NCBI GenBank assembly: GCA_964020155.1
Contig: OZ026558.1
Span: forward strand, 2,577,163-2,641,162
From: Chondrilla cf. caribensis
Taxonomy: Eukaryota; Porifera; Demospongiae; Chondrillida; Chondrillidae
Direction: 5' to 3'
Length of the DNA stretch: 64,000 nt
The notes below the pieces were generated by a model that was not told the origin of the DNA, did not search any database, and worked only from the letters and a program-made list of their open reading frames with translations. Shown here in pieces: positions 1 through 10,409 of the stretch; the first letter of the stretch is position 1, and every line of letters begins with the position of its first letter. A program made the translations under genes and the position numbers.

Positions 1-280
1 ATGTCCACGTGATGATCAACCACATTGGGCGCAATTTCTCCTTTTGAATTTGAAGGGGAGGAAGATTGTAAAGGATCAACAAAGTAGTCAAATTCCTTCC
101 ACTAAAGATAAGTTTCAAGACTATCCTGCTTATTTATTGATTCTAGCTGGTTTATTATGCCTATTTTTCTATCATTTTGTATTTTGAATGTAGGTCAATT
201 TTAAAAGATCCAGTTTGCTAGCAGAGTTTGTATGCATGAATTACAATGTTACTGTCTGTTATCTTTGACACTCTCTGTGT

Positions 281-559
281 GTATAATGTTGGGTATACGT
301 GCACTGAAGGAATCTGGCTACTCAGTTTGCTGGATATACTCTGTGTACGTGCACTGAAGGAATCTGGCTACTCAGTTTGCTGGATATACTCTGTGTACGT
401 GCACTGAAGGAATCTGGCTACTCCGTTTGCTGGATATACTCTGTGTAATGGAACCTGACAGGCATGGTCGAGTGGCTGACCAGTAACTTTGTTGCGAGAG
501 TCAGCCCAGGCTGTAAAGTGCCAGTATTAATTCATTTCACTTTTCTTCATTTTGTGTGT

Positions 560-651
<92 letters not shown>

Positions 652-1240
652 TATGTTTGTGTGTGAAGTCAACCTTTATACTCACACAATGTTGGGTATA
701 CGTGCACTGAAGGAATCTGGCTACTCAGTTTGCTGGATATACTCTGTGTGATGGAACCTGACAGGCATGGTCGAGTGGCTGACCAGTAACCTTGTTGCGA
801 GAGTCAGCCCAGGCTGTAAAGTGCCAGTATTATTTTGTTTCACTTTTCTTCATTTTGCGCGCGTGTGTGTGTGTGGTATGTTTTATGTGAACTCAACCTT
901 TATACTCACACAATGTTGGGTATACGTGCACTGAAGGAATCTGGCTACTCAGTTTGCTGGATATACTCTGTGTGATGGAACCTGACAGGCATGGTCGAGT
1001 GGCTGACCAGTAACCTTGTTGCGAGAGTCAGCCCAGGCTGTAAAGTGCCAGTATTATTTTGTTTCACTTTTCTTCATTTTGCGCGTGCGTGTGTGTGTGT
1101 GTGTGTGTGGTATGTTTTATGTGAACTCAACCTTTATACTCACACAATGTTGGGTATACGTGCACTGAAGGAATCTGCCTAGTACTCAGTGTACTGGTTA
1201 TACTCTGTGTGATGGAGCCTGACAGACGTGGTCGAGTGGC
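281..1240. repeat. Complex tandem repeat with embedded GT tracts
   Basis: The word GCACTGAAGG recurs at 301, 351, 401, 704, 928 and 1162. The first three copies are 50 bp apart. The later ones form longer units of about 224 to 303 bp, each holding a GT tract of different length (the longest is about 553-650). Each long unit also carries a block beginning GACAGGCATGGTCGAGTGGC that resembles the 5' part and A box of a Leu/Ser-type tRNA. Open frames here translate the repeat and are not genes. Confidence 0.85.
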
Positions 1241-1323
1241 TGACCAATGTGCATGATGGTGTGTGTGTGTGCATTTGTATATATCCATGTGATATACAAT
1301 TAGTATTGTATGTAACTTTGTAG

Positions 1324-1665
1324 GTTTGCTGGCAATCAGGAGAAGGCAGCCAGAAACACCTCAATATGCCAATGTTGTAGGTGGAAGAGGATCGAGAGTA
1401 AGTGATCCTGAAGTACAGTTGTGAATAGAACCCAAATGACAGAATGCTCAACTTTATTGTGCAGCTATGCAGAACAAGGTTTTAAAGCATGAAGTATACA
1501 TGGGTTATGGTAACACCTTGTACGGCCGATGAGGAATCCAAAGAGGAAACGTTTAGTTTATAAATCCATCAAGTAAGCTGCTAAGTTGATCCAGGATTTA
1601 ATTTAGCTACTGTGATTAGTTTGTCTTTTACTACACAGGACTTAGCTATCAACAGCAGCTGCTAA
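1324..1665 (+). CDS. Possible 3' end of a membrane-receptor gene (two exons)
   Basis: A possible exon at 1324-1397 follows an acceptor TTGTAG and ends at a strong donor GTAAGT. In the phase-1 frame it reads LLAIRRRQPETPQYANVV and then a Gly/Arg-rich end. A basic run after Leu/Ala followed by PQYANV looks like the juxtamembrane part and a tyrosine motif of a receptor tail. The next acceptor at 1638 continues in phase 0 with DLAINSSC and a stop at 1665. Phases agree, but the exons are short, no membrane segment was found upstream, and this may be chance. No family is claimed. Confidence 0.3.
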
Positions 1666-2296
1666 AGAAGTAATCTAGAGAGACTGTACAAAAGTAGCCA
1701 AAAATAGACAGAGATTTGAACCCCATATCAAGATGGATAAACAAACCTCTAAATTCACCACCTGCTGGTGCCAAACAATGGACAACGGTAGACACCCATT
1801 TAAAAGTAGCTAGAAGAGATTCAACAGAGAAAATCCATGCCAACTCCCTCCAAGGCAAGGTTGAAGGGGCATCCCTAGAAGACAGCCTACAGGTTTAGAC
1901 ATCTTTTTCAGTTTATATCTATCCTTTTTTGAACAAGTTATTTTCTCACGATTTTTGTAATTTTAAGAATGATTTCTAGCTTGTAATCGGTGTGCACGTA
2001 CGTATGCACGGGTATAAAAATGATGGGCGTCCTAGATTCCAAATCAGAACGAAACTGGAAGCGGGGAAGCTAACGGCAGACGAGTAGATTTGTTGTACAA
2101 AGACGTGTGAAATCTCTTCAACTAACCGCCGCGGTTTACAACCGGTTAGCCGGACGTCTGATGTATGTGAGATGGACGTGCGGTTAACGGAAACGGTCTC
2201 CGTGCGAGAGAAAAAACGGTCTTCCCATGGTAATCGTTGTGAAGCGGTAAGCGTTTTCTTAAACAACAAAACGGTTTTCTAATACGCGATTCCCTG
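1666..2296. other. No gene recognised
   Basis: Short open frames occur on both strands (for example about 1716-1898 plus and 1976-2269 minus), but they lack splice signals or recognisable domains. I see no structure beyond ordinary unique sequence. Confidence 0.5.
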
Positions 2297-2720
2297 TGTA
2301 TGTCACTTGAGGATTCCAGTGATGATGGTGTGAACACACTGTGTAACACACCCCACCATCATGGTGGACCTTACCATGTACTGTGTATGAGCCTCAACCT
2401 CACATTGGATTGTGTTTACAGGGACAAACTACTATGATCTGTCAGCCATTTTAGTCATACTCCCTAGACCACCCAATTGTGTGTTCCAACATCTCATTGA
2501 GTGTCAGTTGAGTAGCTTCACTCAGTAGGACCAGGTGGTTGGGTAGGAATGAGATGTTGTAGGCTGAAGAAGGTCTTTAACTATATTCATAGTCTGTGGT
2601 ACATGTATGTATACATCCCTATCTGTCCTGTTCTTGTTAGTCCTTCAACAGGTAGATTGAGGATAGTGGAGTGTTGGGAGTGTAGTTTGCTTCTTTGTGA
2701 CAGGTTGTGATGACTATATA
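2297..2720 (+). repeat. Intronic module shared by CARD/death cassettes, copy 1
   Basis: About 420 bp here is closely similar to 29290-30200 (minus a 507 bp insertion) and to 32318-32730. In those two places it forms the intron between a linker exon and a CARD-like exon. Here the linker and CARD exons are missing but the death-domain exon follows at 2919. This marks the 3' end of an older, partly deleted copy of the same gene module. Confidence 0.8.
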
Positions 2721-2816
2721 TGCCTATCTCTGCCCTCCCTACACTGTGTATCCTTTGTGACAGGTTGTGATGACTATATATGCCTATCTCTGCCCTCCCT
2801 ACACTGTGTATCCTAG
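2693..2816. repeat. 60-bp tandem duplication
   Basis: The block starting CTTTGTGACAGGTTGTGATG at 2693 is repeated exactly 60 bp later at 2753, so two near-identical units lie side by side in the intron before the death-domain exon. Confidence 0.9.
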
Positions 2817-2918
2817 CAACCCAAATCCCATAACTATCCCCATGCATGTTGTATAGTAGTGAGTGTGTTCTCTCTCTATCTCTCCATTCGCCTCTTCTAT
2901 TGACACATGCACCTACAG

Positions 2919-3205
2919 ACCGGACTCCATCTGATGCCGGACTAGAAGGTGTTTGGGATGCTGTGCCAGTTTGGGGGAGACTTGCAGTCAAGCTGGGTGT
3001 CCCCATTAGTACGGTGGAGTCTCTCCAGCAGAATCCCATTGGCTGTCTCAAGGCCCTCCAGCTATGGCAGAGTGGGCGGTACAGAGATAAGGGTTTCCCC
3101 CCCACCTGGTCCTTCCTATTGGATGCTGTTGAAGAGATTTCTGGTCCTCTCATCAGAGAGAAGATAGCTGACAGAGTGGCTACCGAGAGGACGTGGACTG
3201 ACTGA
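2919..3205 (+). CDS. Terminal death-domain exon (copy 1)
   Basis: An exon begins in phase 1 after the acceptor CCTACAG and ends at a TGA stop at 3203-3205. It encodes about 95 residues with a death-domain pattern: VWDAVPVWGRLAVKLGVP, then LKALQLWQSG, then PPTWSFLLDAVEEISG. The same Trp and Leu positions recur in the copies at 30881, 33256 and 37065, which start in the same phase. Death domains are six-helix adaptor folds that pair with other death domains in apoptosis and immune signalling. The partner domains upstream are outside the window or deleted. It diverges from the other three copies and ends RTWTD without their stop/donor overlap, so it probably belongs to a separate neighbouring gene. 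Confidence 0.7.
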
Positions 3206-3401
3206 CCCACATCAGAATTTCCTGTTTGATTCGATCTGATTTGCAATATTGTCATGTTTTACCCTAAATCTAATAACCATGCAGTTATTTGTATTGTTAT
3301 TGATGTGTATTACTGCAGTTGTATTTTAATTTATAGAACTTAGTTTTGTATAAACATAGTTATTATAATACATGTGCTATATACATGGTTTAATTTACTA
3401 T

Positions 3402-3407
3402 AATAAA
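3402..3407 (+). terminator. Candidate poly-A signal
   Basis: AATAAA lies about 200 bp after the stop codon of the death-domain exon, in AT-rich sequence. Position is suitable for 3'-end formation; there is no direct evidence of use. Confidence 0.35.
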
Positions 3408-4153
3408 ATATTACTCATGCAATTCATTATTATTTCAATTAATTACTGGTCATACCAACTGCATGGCTTCCTGTAGGTGAGAATTGATAAACAATAGGTT
3501 GTTTATTGTAAACAATGTGACCATGATTCATATGACCTTTCAGCTATCTATGAACACAGCACACATACCTGAACAGATACCATACACACATACATGTATG
3601 TACGATTGTACAAAATGGCACAAAACACACGTGATATGGTAGAGGGCCATGCTATAGTTCCAGTAATGGTATGGATTGTGAGTGGATGAGCTTTCACGTG
3701 GCTAGTTTGTATCCGTCGTAGACCTTCATGGTTGATACTTTTACCATCATTTCTTACCATTAAATGGAAACTTATCAACTCACAACCCATACCAACACAC
3801 ACATGTATGTATGCTTGAACACATATATACTACACACAGAAATGGTACATACATACGCATGTGCATTTACCTGTAACACATATTATGCACATACATTATA
3901 GGGCTACATTATGTAGTTTCCATAATGGTTTAATTACATGAGAGTATTGAAGAGGAATTAGTCCAGCTAGCTATAATCGTATCCACACACCCCTAGAGGT
4001 CTCTCACCCTTGCATTGCAGAAATAACACACTTTGTGATGAGATGGTTGTCACATTTCCAATGAACCCAACTGACCTATCAACCACTTCCACACAACATC
4101 ACAGACTGTGAAGAATGGGACAGAGGATATAGCAGTGAAAGTAGTACGTGATT
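3408..4153. other. Intergenic, no gene recognised
   Basis: AT-rich sequence with ACAT-type low-complexity words and no supported exon. Confidence 0.5.
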
Positions 4154-4759
4154 GCAAGGACAATACTAGTGGAAGTGGGAGCTGTCCTGTGAATTCAGCC
4201 ACAAACTAGCCATGTCCGTCCGACCACCCTGAGTAAATGTACAATTAGACCAGTACACACACTACACAGTATTCATAGGCGTAGGGCAAGGTTTGGCAGG
4301 CTGCACCAATAATTTCAAAACTATGAAAAATGACATTTGAGAAAAAGCAGTTGTAGTGGAGCTTAAAATATCATTATCCATATAGTACTGTATAACGGAT
4401 GTACTGATTGGATTCCTGACCAACACATACCATACTGCTACACCCTTGGTATTCAATGTTCACATGCTGTACACACAACATATAATTGCTACACACCAAC
4501 ATCAACCGCACTCCATACATATATATTATTGTTATATACGTACATACCTTGTTCATTATCAGGACTGCATTGTTTGAGAGAATAGAATACACTCTTTCCT
4601 CGTGATCTTGGAGTTCAGCACTGATACCTTCCAAAGTCTACAGTTCTAGAAGCAAAGAACACACCACAGTCAGGTGTGGTACACTAGTGAGTTGAAAGGA
4701 CTGTACATGTGTGTAGGTACAGGTGGACAGGTACTGTACATCACACTGTAAAGGTAGGG
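4154..4759 (-). repeat. 606-bp segmental duplication, copy 1
   Basis: This block matches 38860-39454 over its whole length in the same orientation, with scattered substitutions and small indels. The match begins at TGCAAGGACAATACTAG and stops at the base before a CAGTGGCG element end, so a mobile element sits at the break. On the minus strand it holds a conserved splice-bounded segment at 4548-4637 and a downstream segment at 4262-4300, described with the second copy. In this copy the downstream frame stops after NTV, where the other copy reads on. Confidence 0.9.
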
Positions 4760-4970
4760 CAGTGGCGACGGAAGCAATGAAAAGTGGGGAGGCTATGAAT
4801 GGGGTCTGTTGTGCTGCAGTCGCAAATGCTCACAAACACAAACAACACATCTAGACGATGCCTGTCAGTGTCCTGGATGATCCACAAGGACACACACACA
4901 CTAAACAGAGAACTTGGTACCTTACCCTCCATATACAGACAACTGCTTTAGCCTCCCCTACTTTCATGTT
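4760..4970. mobile_element. hAT-like MITE fragment
   Basis: The left end reads CAGTGGCGACGGAAGCAATG followed by AAAAGTGGGGAGGCT. An inverted match to its inner part (AGCCTCCCCTACTTTCATG) lies at about 4951-4969. The same type of end is found at 41559, and the CAGTGGCGTAG style is typical of hAT-superfamily termini. The outer right end appears lost. Confidence 0.55.
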
Positions 4971-5269
4971 ATCTATAATTATTATATTATTTACAAACTG
5001 AACTCGTATATTATTCATACATCATTTAGTTATTTCTGTCTCATTATTATTCACATCACCATTACGTAACACATCATCACCTGTCAATGCATGCATGTAA
5101 AAGCACATCCACACACCCTGTATTTCATACCATTGATGAAGACAGCAGCGAACTGTCGAAACGTTTGGAGTACAATTAGTCATTTGGCTAGTGAATTGCA
5201 TTTAATTTTTCCCATGACAACACCTAGCTGGTCAACCATTTTTGCATATGCATGCTCACCGATTCTGGT

Positions 5270-5895
5270 AGGTCAGCGTACAGAGTGGTGTTGTGAGTGG
5301 ACCTACAGAGTGGTGTTGTGAGTGGACCTACAGAGTGGTGTTGTGAGTGGACCTACAGAGCGGTGTTGTGAGTGGACCTACAGAGCGGTGTTGTGAGTGG
5401 ACCTACAGAGCGGTGTTGTGAGTGGACCTACAGAGCGGTGTTGTGAGTGGACCTACAGAGCGGTGTTGTGAGTGGACCTACAGAGTGGTGTTGTGAGTGG
5501 ACCTACAGAGTGGTGTTGTGAGTGGACCTACAGAGTGGTGTTGTGAGTGGACCTACAGAGTGGTGTTGTGAGTGGACCTACAGAGTGGTGTTGTGAGTGG
5601 ACGTACAGAGTGGGGTTGTGAGTGGACCTACAGAGTGGTATTGTGAGTGGACGTACAGAGTGGTGTTGTGAGTGGACGTACAGAGTGGGGTTGTGAGTGG
5701 ACCTACAGAGTGGTGTTGTGAGTGGACGTACAGAGTGGGGTTGTGAGTGGACCTACAGAGTGGTATTGTGAGTGGACGTACAGAGTGGGGTTGTGAGTGG
5801 ACCTACAGAGTGGTGTTGTGAGTGGACGTACAGAGTGGTGTTGTGAGTGGACGTACAGAGTGATATTGTGAGTCGAAGTACAGAGTGGTGTTGTA
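5270..5895. repeat. 25-bp minisatellite, about 24 copies
   Basis: The unit CAGAGTGGTGTTGTGAGTGG + ACCTA repeats with exact 25 bp spacing from 5281 to about 5895. Runs of variants (CAGAGCGG, GGACGTA, GGGGTT) are clustered, which suggests local duplication or gene conversion. It is contiguous head-to-tail without unique spacers, so it is not a CRISPR. Confidence 0.95.
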
Positions 5896-7084
5896 GGGGT
5901 TATGATTATCCGTATCCTGTATCTGTATCGTTAATATTGATATAATTTCAATAATGACGAAGTAGATTTCATTTGATTACTGCATCAAACCAAGATGGCT
6001 TCATTTCAAACTCGGTATTGTTGGAGATAAGTGTTGTATCTACGTACAAGCTGTGAGGATCTTGTTGAATTCACTTCGTTTTGAGAAAAGTTAAAAGCAA
6101 GTATTTGGACGGGCCGAGTAATCGTGACCGGCCATATTAAATTTTTAATAACTTCCAATCAGTGACACATATCGATCGAGTACTCCATCTAGGTAAAGCT
6201 GTTCACTTGTAACGCTGGTATGTTTGGGCCTAAGGTTGGCTCTACTGGAAAGAAATGTTTCGTCGAATTTTCTCAATTCTGAAGGAAGCTAGAAGCAACT
6301 GGCCAAATCTTGATAAAATTGGCCGAATCTTGCGAAATTTGCCCATCATTGTAAAAATGCTATGTCTTCAAAACGCCTGATTCAGAAGTAATTTCGTTCT
6401 AACACTCGTGAATACCAAGAGCTATCGTTTGACATCTATTGGTGATCATACGTTGCTATTGCGTGGTCACTGAGATACAGGTGGCCAAATTTTGATGTGG
6501 CCAAATTTTGATGGTTGTAGAGTCTATGGTTATACTCTATTTTACACGTAAACGTGATCCAAAAGTACATACTATACCAACAGAATGTCTTCCCCCTCAT
6601 TCATCCACTCACCCACTAGAGATCCCGATGTGTAGTACCATACGTAGTATAGGGAGTCTATGGTAGTACAGTCCAATTACTGATTCTTCATCACCAATCC
6701 GGCACTTGTAGTTGCCACTGCTGTATCCTGTGTTCAAACGTGATACCAAGAGCTTACTCTTAAAGTCTTCCTTCATGAGTAGAGGTAGCCGACATCTGAG
6801 AAACGACTACGACAGACAGCCATTTTTTTAAAAGCGCTTGTGATGACGCCATCAAACGGACCAAACGTCATAGGCAATTGACGTGATTATCGTGTGCTCG
6901 TTCGAAGAAGACAAGCTATGCTCCACGGTGTGCCTCGTCATTCAGAGAGGATCATTTCCAGTAGCTGGACCGGGGTCCGTTCAACTGTGTTTAGATGAGG
7001 TAGCCGTGCTTGGTCGTCCTCGTGTTTACGCTTTGTCTACCTCTATGTTTGCCCGTGATCACGTTCTTCCCACCATAGACCCTA
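5896..7084. other. No gene recognised
   Basis: Mixed-composition sequence. A frame without stops runs from about 6883 to 7080 on the plus strand and continues into the low-complexity array that follows. No domain or splice signals were recognised, so it is not called a gene. Confidence 0.4.
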
Positions 7085-7645
7085 GATACCTATGTTCCCA
7101 CTATGCTCACCTCTCCATTCACCTTTTGTTCACCTTGTGCATTCACCGATACGTTCACCTATGTTCACATTTGTTCACTTTATTCGCACTTTGTTCACAT
7201 CTTTGTTGGCCTTTGCCCACTTTTGTTCGTTTTCTCGAGATTTTGTTCAAATTTCTGGCTAATTTGTGCCTTTCTCCATCCACCTGTATTCACTTGACAA
7301 TGTGTTAACTTTTTCACAGTTCATTGACACTATGTTCACATCTGTGATCAACTTTATTCACTTTTGTTCACATTTTTACACATTGTTCCCCTTTCTTGTC
7401 ACTTTGTGCACCTCTCCACCCGGCCACCTGTGTTCAATTTCTACAGTTCATTTACCCTTTATTCACTCCTTTGGTCACCGTTAGTCACTTTCCTTTCGGC
7501 TTTGGACTTGGTTCACATATGTACACTTCCACTGTTTGTTCACCTTTATGCTCACTTTGTGCATCTCTCAATAAACACACTCATTTTCACTTGTGCTTCA
7601 CTTTTGTTCACTTTCTTCACTTTGTTCACCACTGCATTATTTGGT
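7085..7645. repeat. Degenerate TTTGTTCAC array
   Basis: About 560 bp of loosely repeated 9-12 bp words around TTTGTTCAC, TTTGTGCAC and CTCTCCATTCAC. A shorter array of the same kind lies at 43495-43700. Open frames across it are composition effects. Confidence 0.75.
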
Positions 7646-8330
7646 AAACTCTCCATTCCCAAAAATATGATGATGAAAGTATGACAATATTATGCATAAT
7701 GCAATTTGGTATGAGAATAGTAAATATTCACTTGACATAGTTTCTGTATTTTAATGCAGTAAAGTTTGTAATAAATTAGTACATTCCACCTTCTACCAAA
7801 TTCAGGGACTGCTAAGTATTTCCTACAATACATTAGTATATCCACAACACACACCACACACTTGAATTAATGGAGCTTAATCTACATTATTTTAAATGGG
7901 GCTGACACTTACCAACATAATCTCAGTTGTGCCTGTTTAATGGTAGCTAAGTAAAGTGACTTTATGGTAGAGTTACATGACATTGTGTATATAAAATCTG
8001 AAGTTTTTAATTGCATTGTATACATATCCTGATATATGTAAATATAATATGGAATATTGAATGGTTAAGGTGGAGGTACGTATGCCTGCATTCCTGGAAA
8101 TTTGGCAGTGTGCACTGTCAGATTTTCACTTTTGGTTCGTAGAATATCACAAATTGAGAAAGTTGCCGTTATTTTTTTCAAATTCACAGCGCAGCAATTG
8201 CACATTTCCACAATAGAACCCTCATATGGGGAATTCCTGTTATTCCACCATGCACTGTTTGTACCCCCTCTCAACACACAATTTCCCATTATCAAGTATG
8301 TGTTCCACTCTGTTCTCTCTAGATGCATGA
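7646..8330. other. No gene recognised
   Basis: AT-rich sequence without supported exons before the coding-like segment that starts near 8361. Confidence 0.4.
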
Positions 8331-8599
8331 TTTGGGCACAATTTCCTTTATGAGTTTCTGATGGAAATGGACAAGAGAGATGAGCTCAAAGATGAGGAGA
8401 AGAGAAAGGAAGCTCATAATACCCCTGACAATTTATACAGAGTATATACAGGTACGTATTTCAAAATAAAATATCATGCACAATAGAAATTGTCTTCCAA
8501 TATCCTGCCTTGTACTCAATCAATTAATCCTACCTGTGCTCCAGTGCTGATGTGTGCCCACTTGTTCTCTGACCTTTAGCTGAACTAGGTAGCGGGTAC

Positions 8600-8875
8600 A
8601 TGTTCACATGCTTGAATATATATGCACACATGTACACTAAGACACATCCATAATTATGTATGTTCATGTACACAGAAGCTCAAACTGCATACTTACTGTA
8701 TATACGTAATAAATCATACATACATATGTACGTACACATACATACACTTGCACAATAGACATTATTATTCATATGTACATACGCAAGTACACACATCTAC
8801 ATGTACATATGTACGTACATAACATGTACACAGATGCACCTGTATGTGTACATACGTATGCAAACATAAATGTAT
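8600..8875. repeat. ACAT/GTAC-rich low-complexity sequence
   Basis: Dense TACATACATGTAC-like words, recurring at about 9070-9270. No coding signal. Confidence 0.7.
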
Positions 8876-9539
8876 TCAATTGTTTCTTACGTTTGGCTTG
8901 TCTGGAAGATTGATACAGAGGTGTTCAGCTGCACTGGCCGATGAGAATCACCCTCTCCACCAGCCACTTCAGAGAAAGTTTGAAAAACTGTCCAACCTGT
9001 CAATGTCTGTAGCTGACCTGAGGTACGTATGTGGGTGTATGTTTATCTTTTTGGCGGTTGGCATTTGTTATGGGACGCATACAGGCATATGTACATATGC
9101 ATACATGCAGACATGCAAACATGTACATGCAACCACATCAATATAGATATGCGTGCACACATGCAAACATGATGCATGGCTACATACACACATAAGTGTA
9201 AACATGCATTCATAGATGCAAACACTTATACATGTAAACATACGTACACAATGTACATACAAACACATGCCTGCACATGTGCATTCCTTACAACTCTCTG
9301 AGGCATATGCATCATTAATGACAATTCTATCAATTTCACCATAACTGGACACCCTTCTTTATCTGATTGAGTATATTTTTGGATTATCAGGAAGGATATA
9401 TAATATATATCCTTCTATGCCTAATATACACTCATATTTACTGGCTCAAGAACAAATCAACATTTAAAGAATATTTTTATCTTGTAGCCCTCTGTTCTGT
9501 AAGTACAATGAAGTGGTTGACGCTGACAAGTTTTTTTGA

Positions 9540-9775
<236 letters not shown>

Positions 9776-10014
9776 ATCATGTACAGCCACTTTGTGTGTG
9801 CTATGTACATAAGTCTTGAAGTGTGTATTTGTCTGTGAGCTCCGATTTGTGTGTGAAGTGTTTGTATTTGTACAGGTACATATTAGGTATGAATAGGTAG
9901 AGATATAGCAGTCTGATGATGATCCTGTGTTCTCCTTTAGAATCTAAGGTGGTGCAATCACTACTTTGGTGTGCTGCTTCTGAGAAGAATCTGACATTAT
10001 ATCTTCAATAGAAC

Positions 10015-10159
10015 TTGCCAATAAAGACCACCCCCAGATCAAGTACAGATGGTCTCTGTGGAATGGTCTTAAGTAGAAGTGATTCAGTATAGTTGACACT
10101 CTGGAGAATATTCAATAGTGGTAACTTAGAACAGGTATAGTCTTTAACACAGGTTCTAC
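10015..10159. mobile_element. Diverged MITE of the CAGTAAAACC family
   Basis: AATAAAGACCACC at the left and CTTTAACACAGGTTCTACTG at the right, with GTGGTCTCTG-like interior words, resemble the well-preserved pair at 44831-45009 and 45203-45380. Ends are eroded. Confidence 0.55.
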
Positions 10160-10351
10160 TGAATGAAATAGTTTACCAGTAGTAGATTATTTGTGCATGT
10201 CAATTTTTTCTCTATCTCCATCAAAACCGCTGTCAGCACATGTGTATAGTGCGTGATCGAATCTACGTTTGTATCCGACTCATTTTCCGGAAGTGGTCTC
10301 CATGCTACGTATCCGCACCTCGATAACTTGAGCTCCTGTTCACGTCTGCTA

Positions 10352-10409
10352 ATGGCTTCTAGTTCTTCTAATCGCCCTGAGGATAGGGAACTCTCCTCCA
10401 ATACTCAAG
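10352..10409 (+). CDS. First coding exon of the NLR-like gene
   Basis: ATG at 10352 begins MASSSSNRPEDRELSSNTQ and runs into the donor GTGAGA in phase 1. No in-frame ATG lies upstream in the open frame. The next matching exon, 13156-13233, is also Ser/Asp/Lys-rich and 1-1 in phase, and 14999-15054 is Pro-rich and leaves in phase 0, exactly what the NACHT exon needs. The encoded N-terminus looks disordered, with no room for a CARD, death or DED fold. Confidence 0.55.

Noticed and set aside
5270..5895. Resemblance to a CRISPR array
   Set aside because: Units are directly adjacent with no unique spacers, and the DNA is clearly eukaryotic.
6883..7308. 141-codon plus-strand open frame
   Set aside because: Its second half is the degenerate TTTGTTCAC array, and the first part has no domain or splice evidence.
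10156..10401. Minus-strand frame starting MEESSLSSGRLEELEAISRR
   Set aside because: It lies antisense to the first NLR exon; the plus-strand frame has an ATG, a consensus donor and matching phases downstream, so it is preferred.
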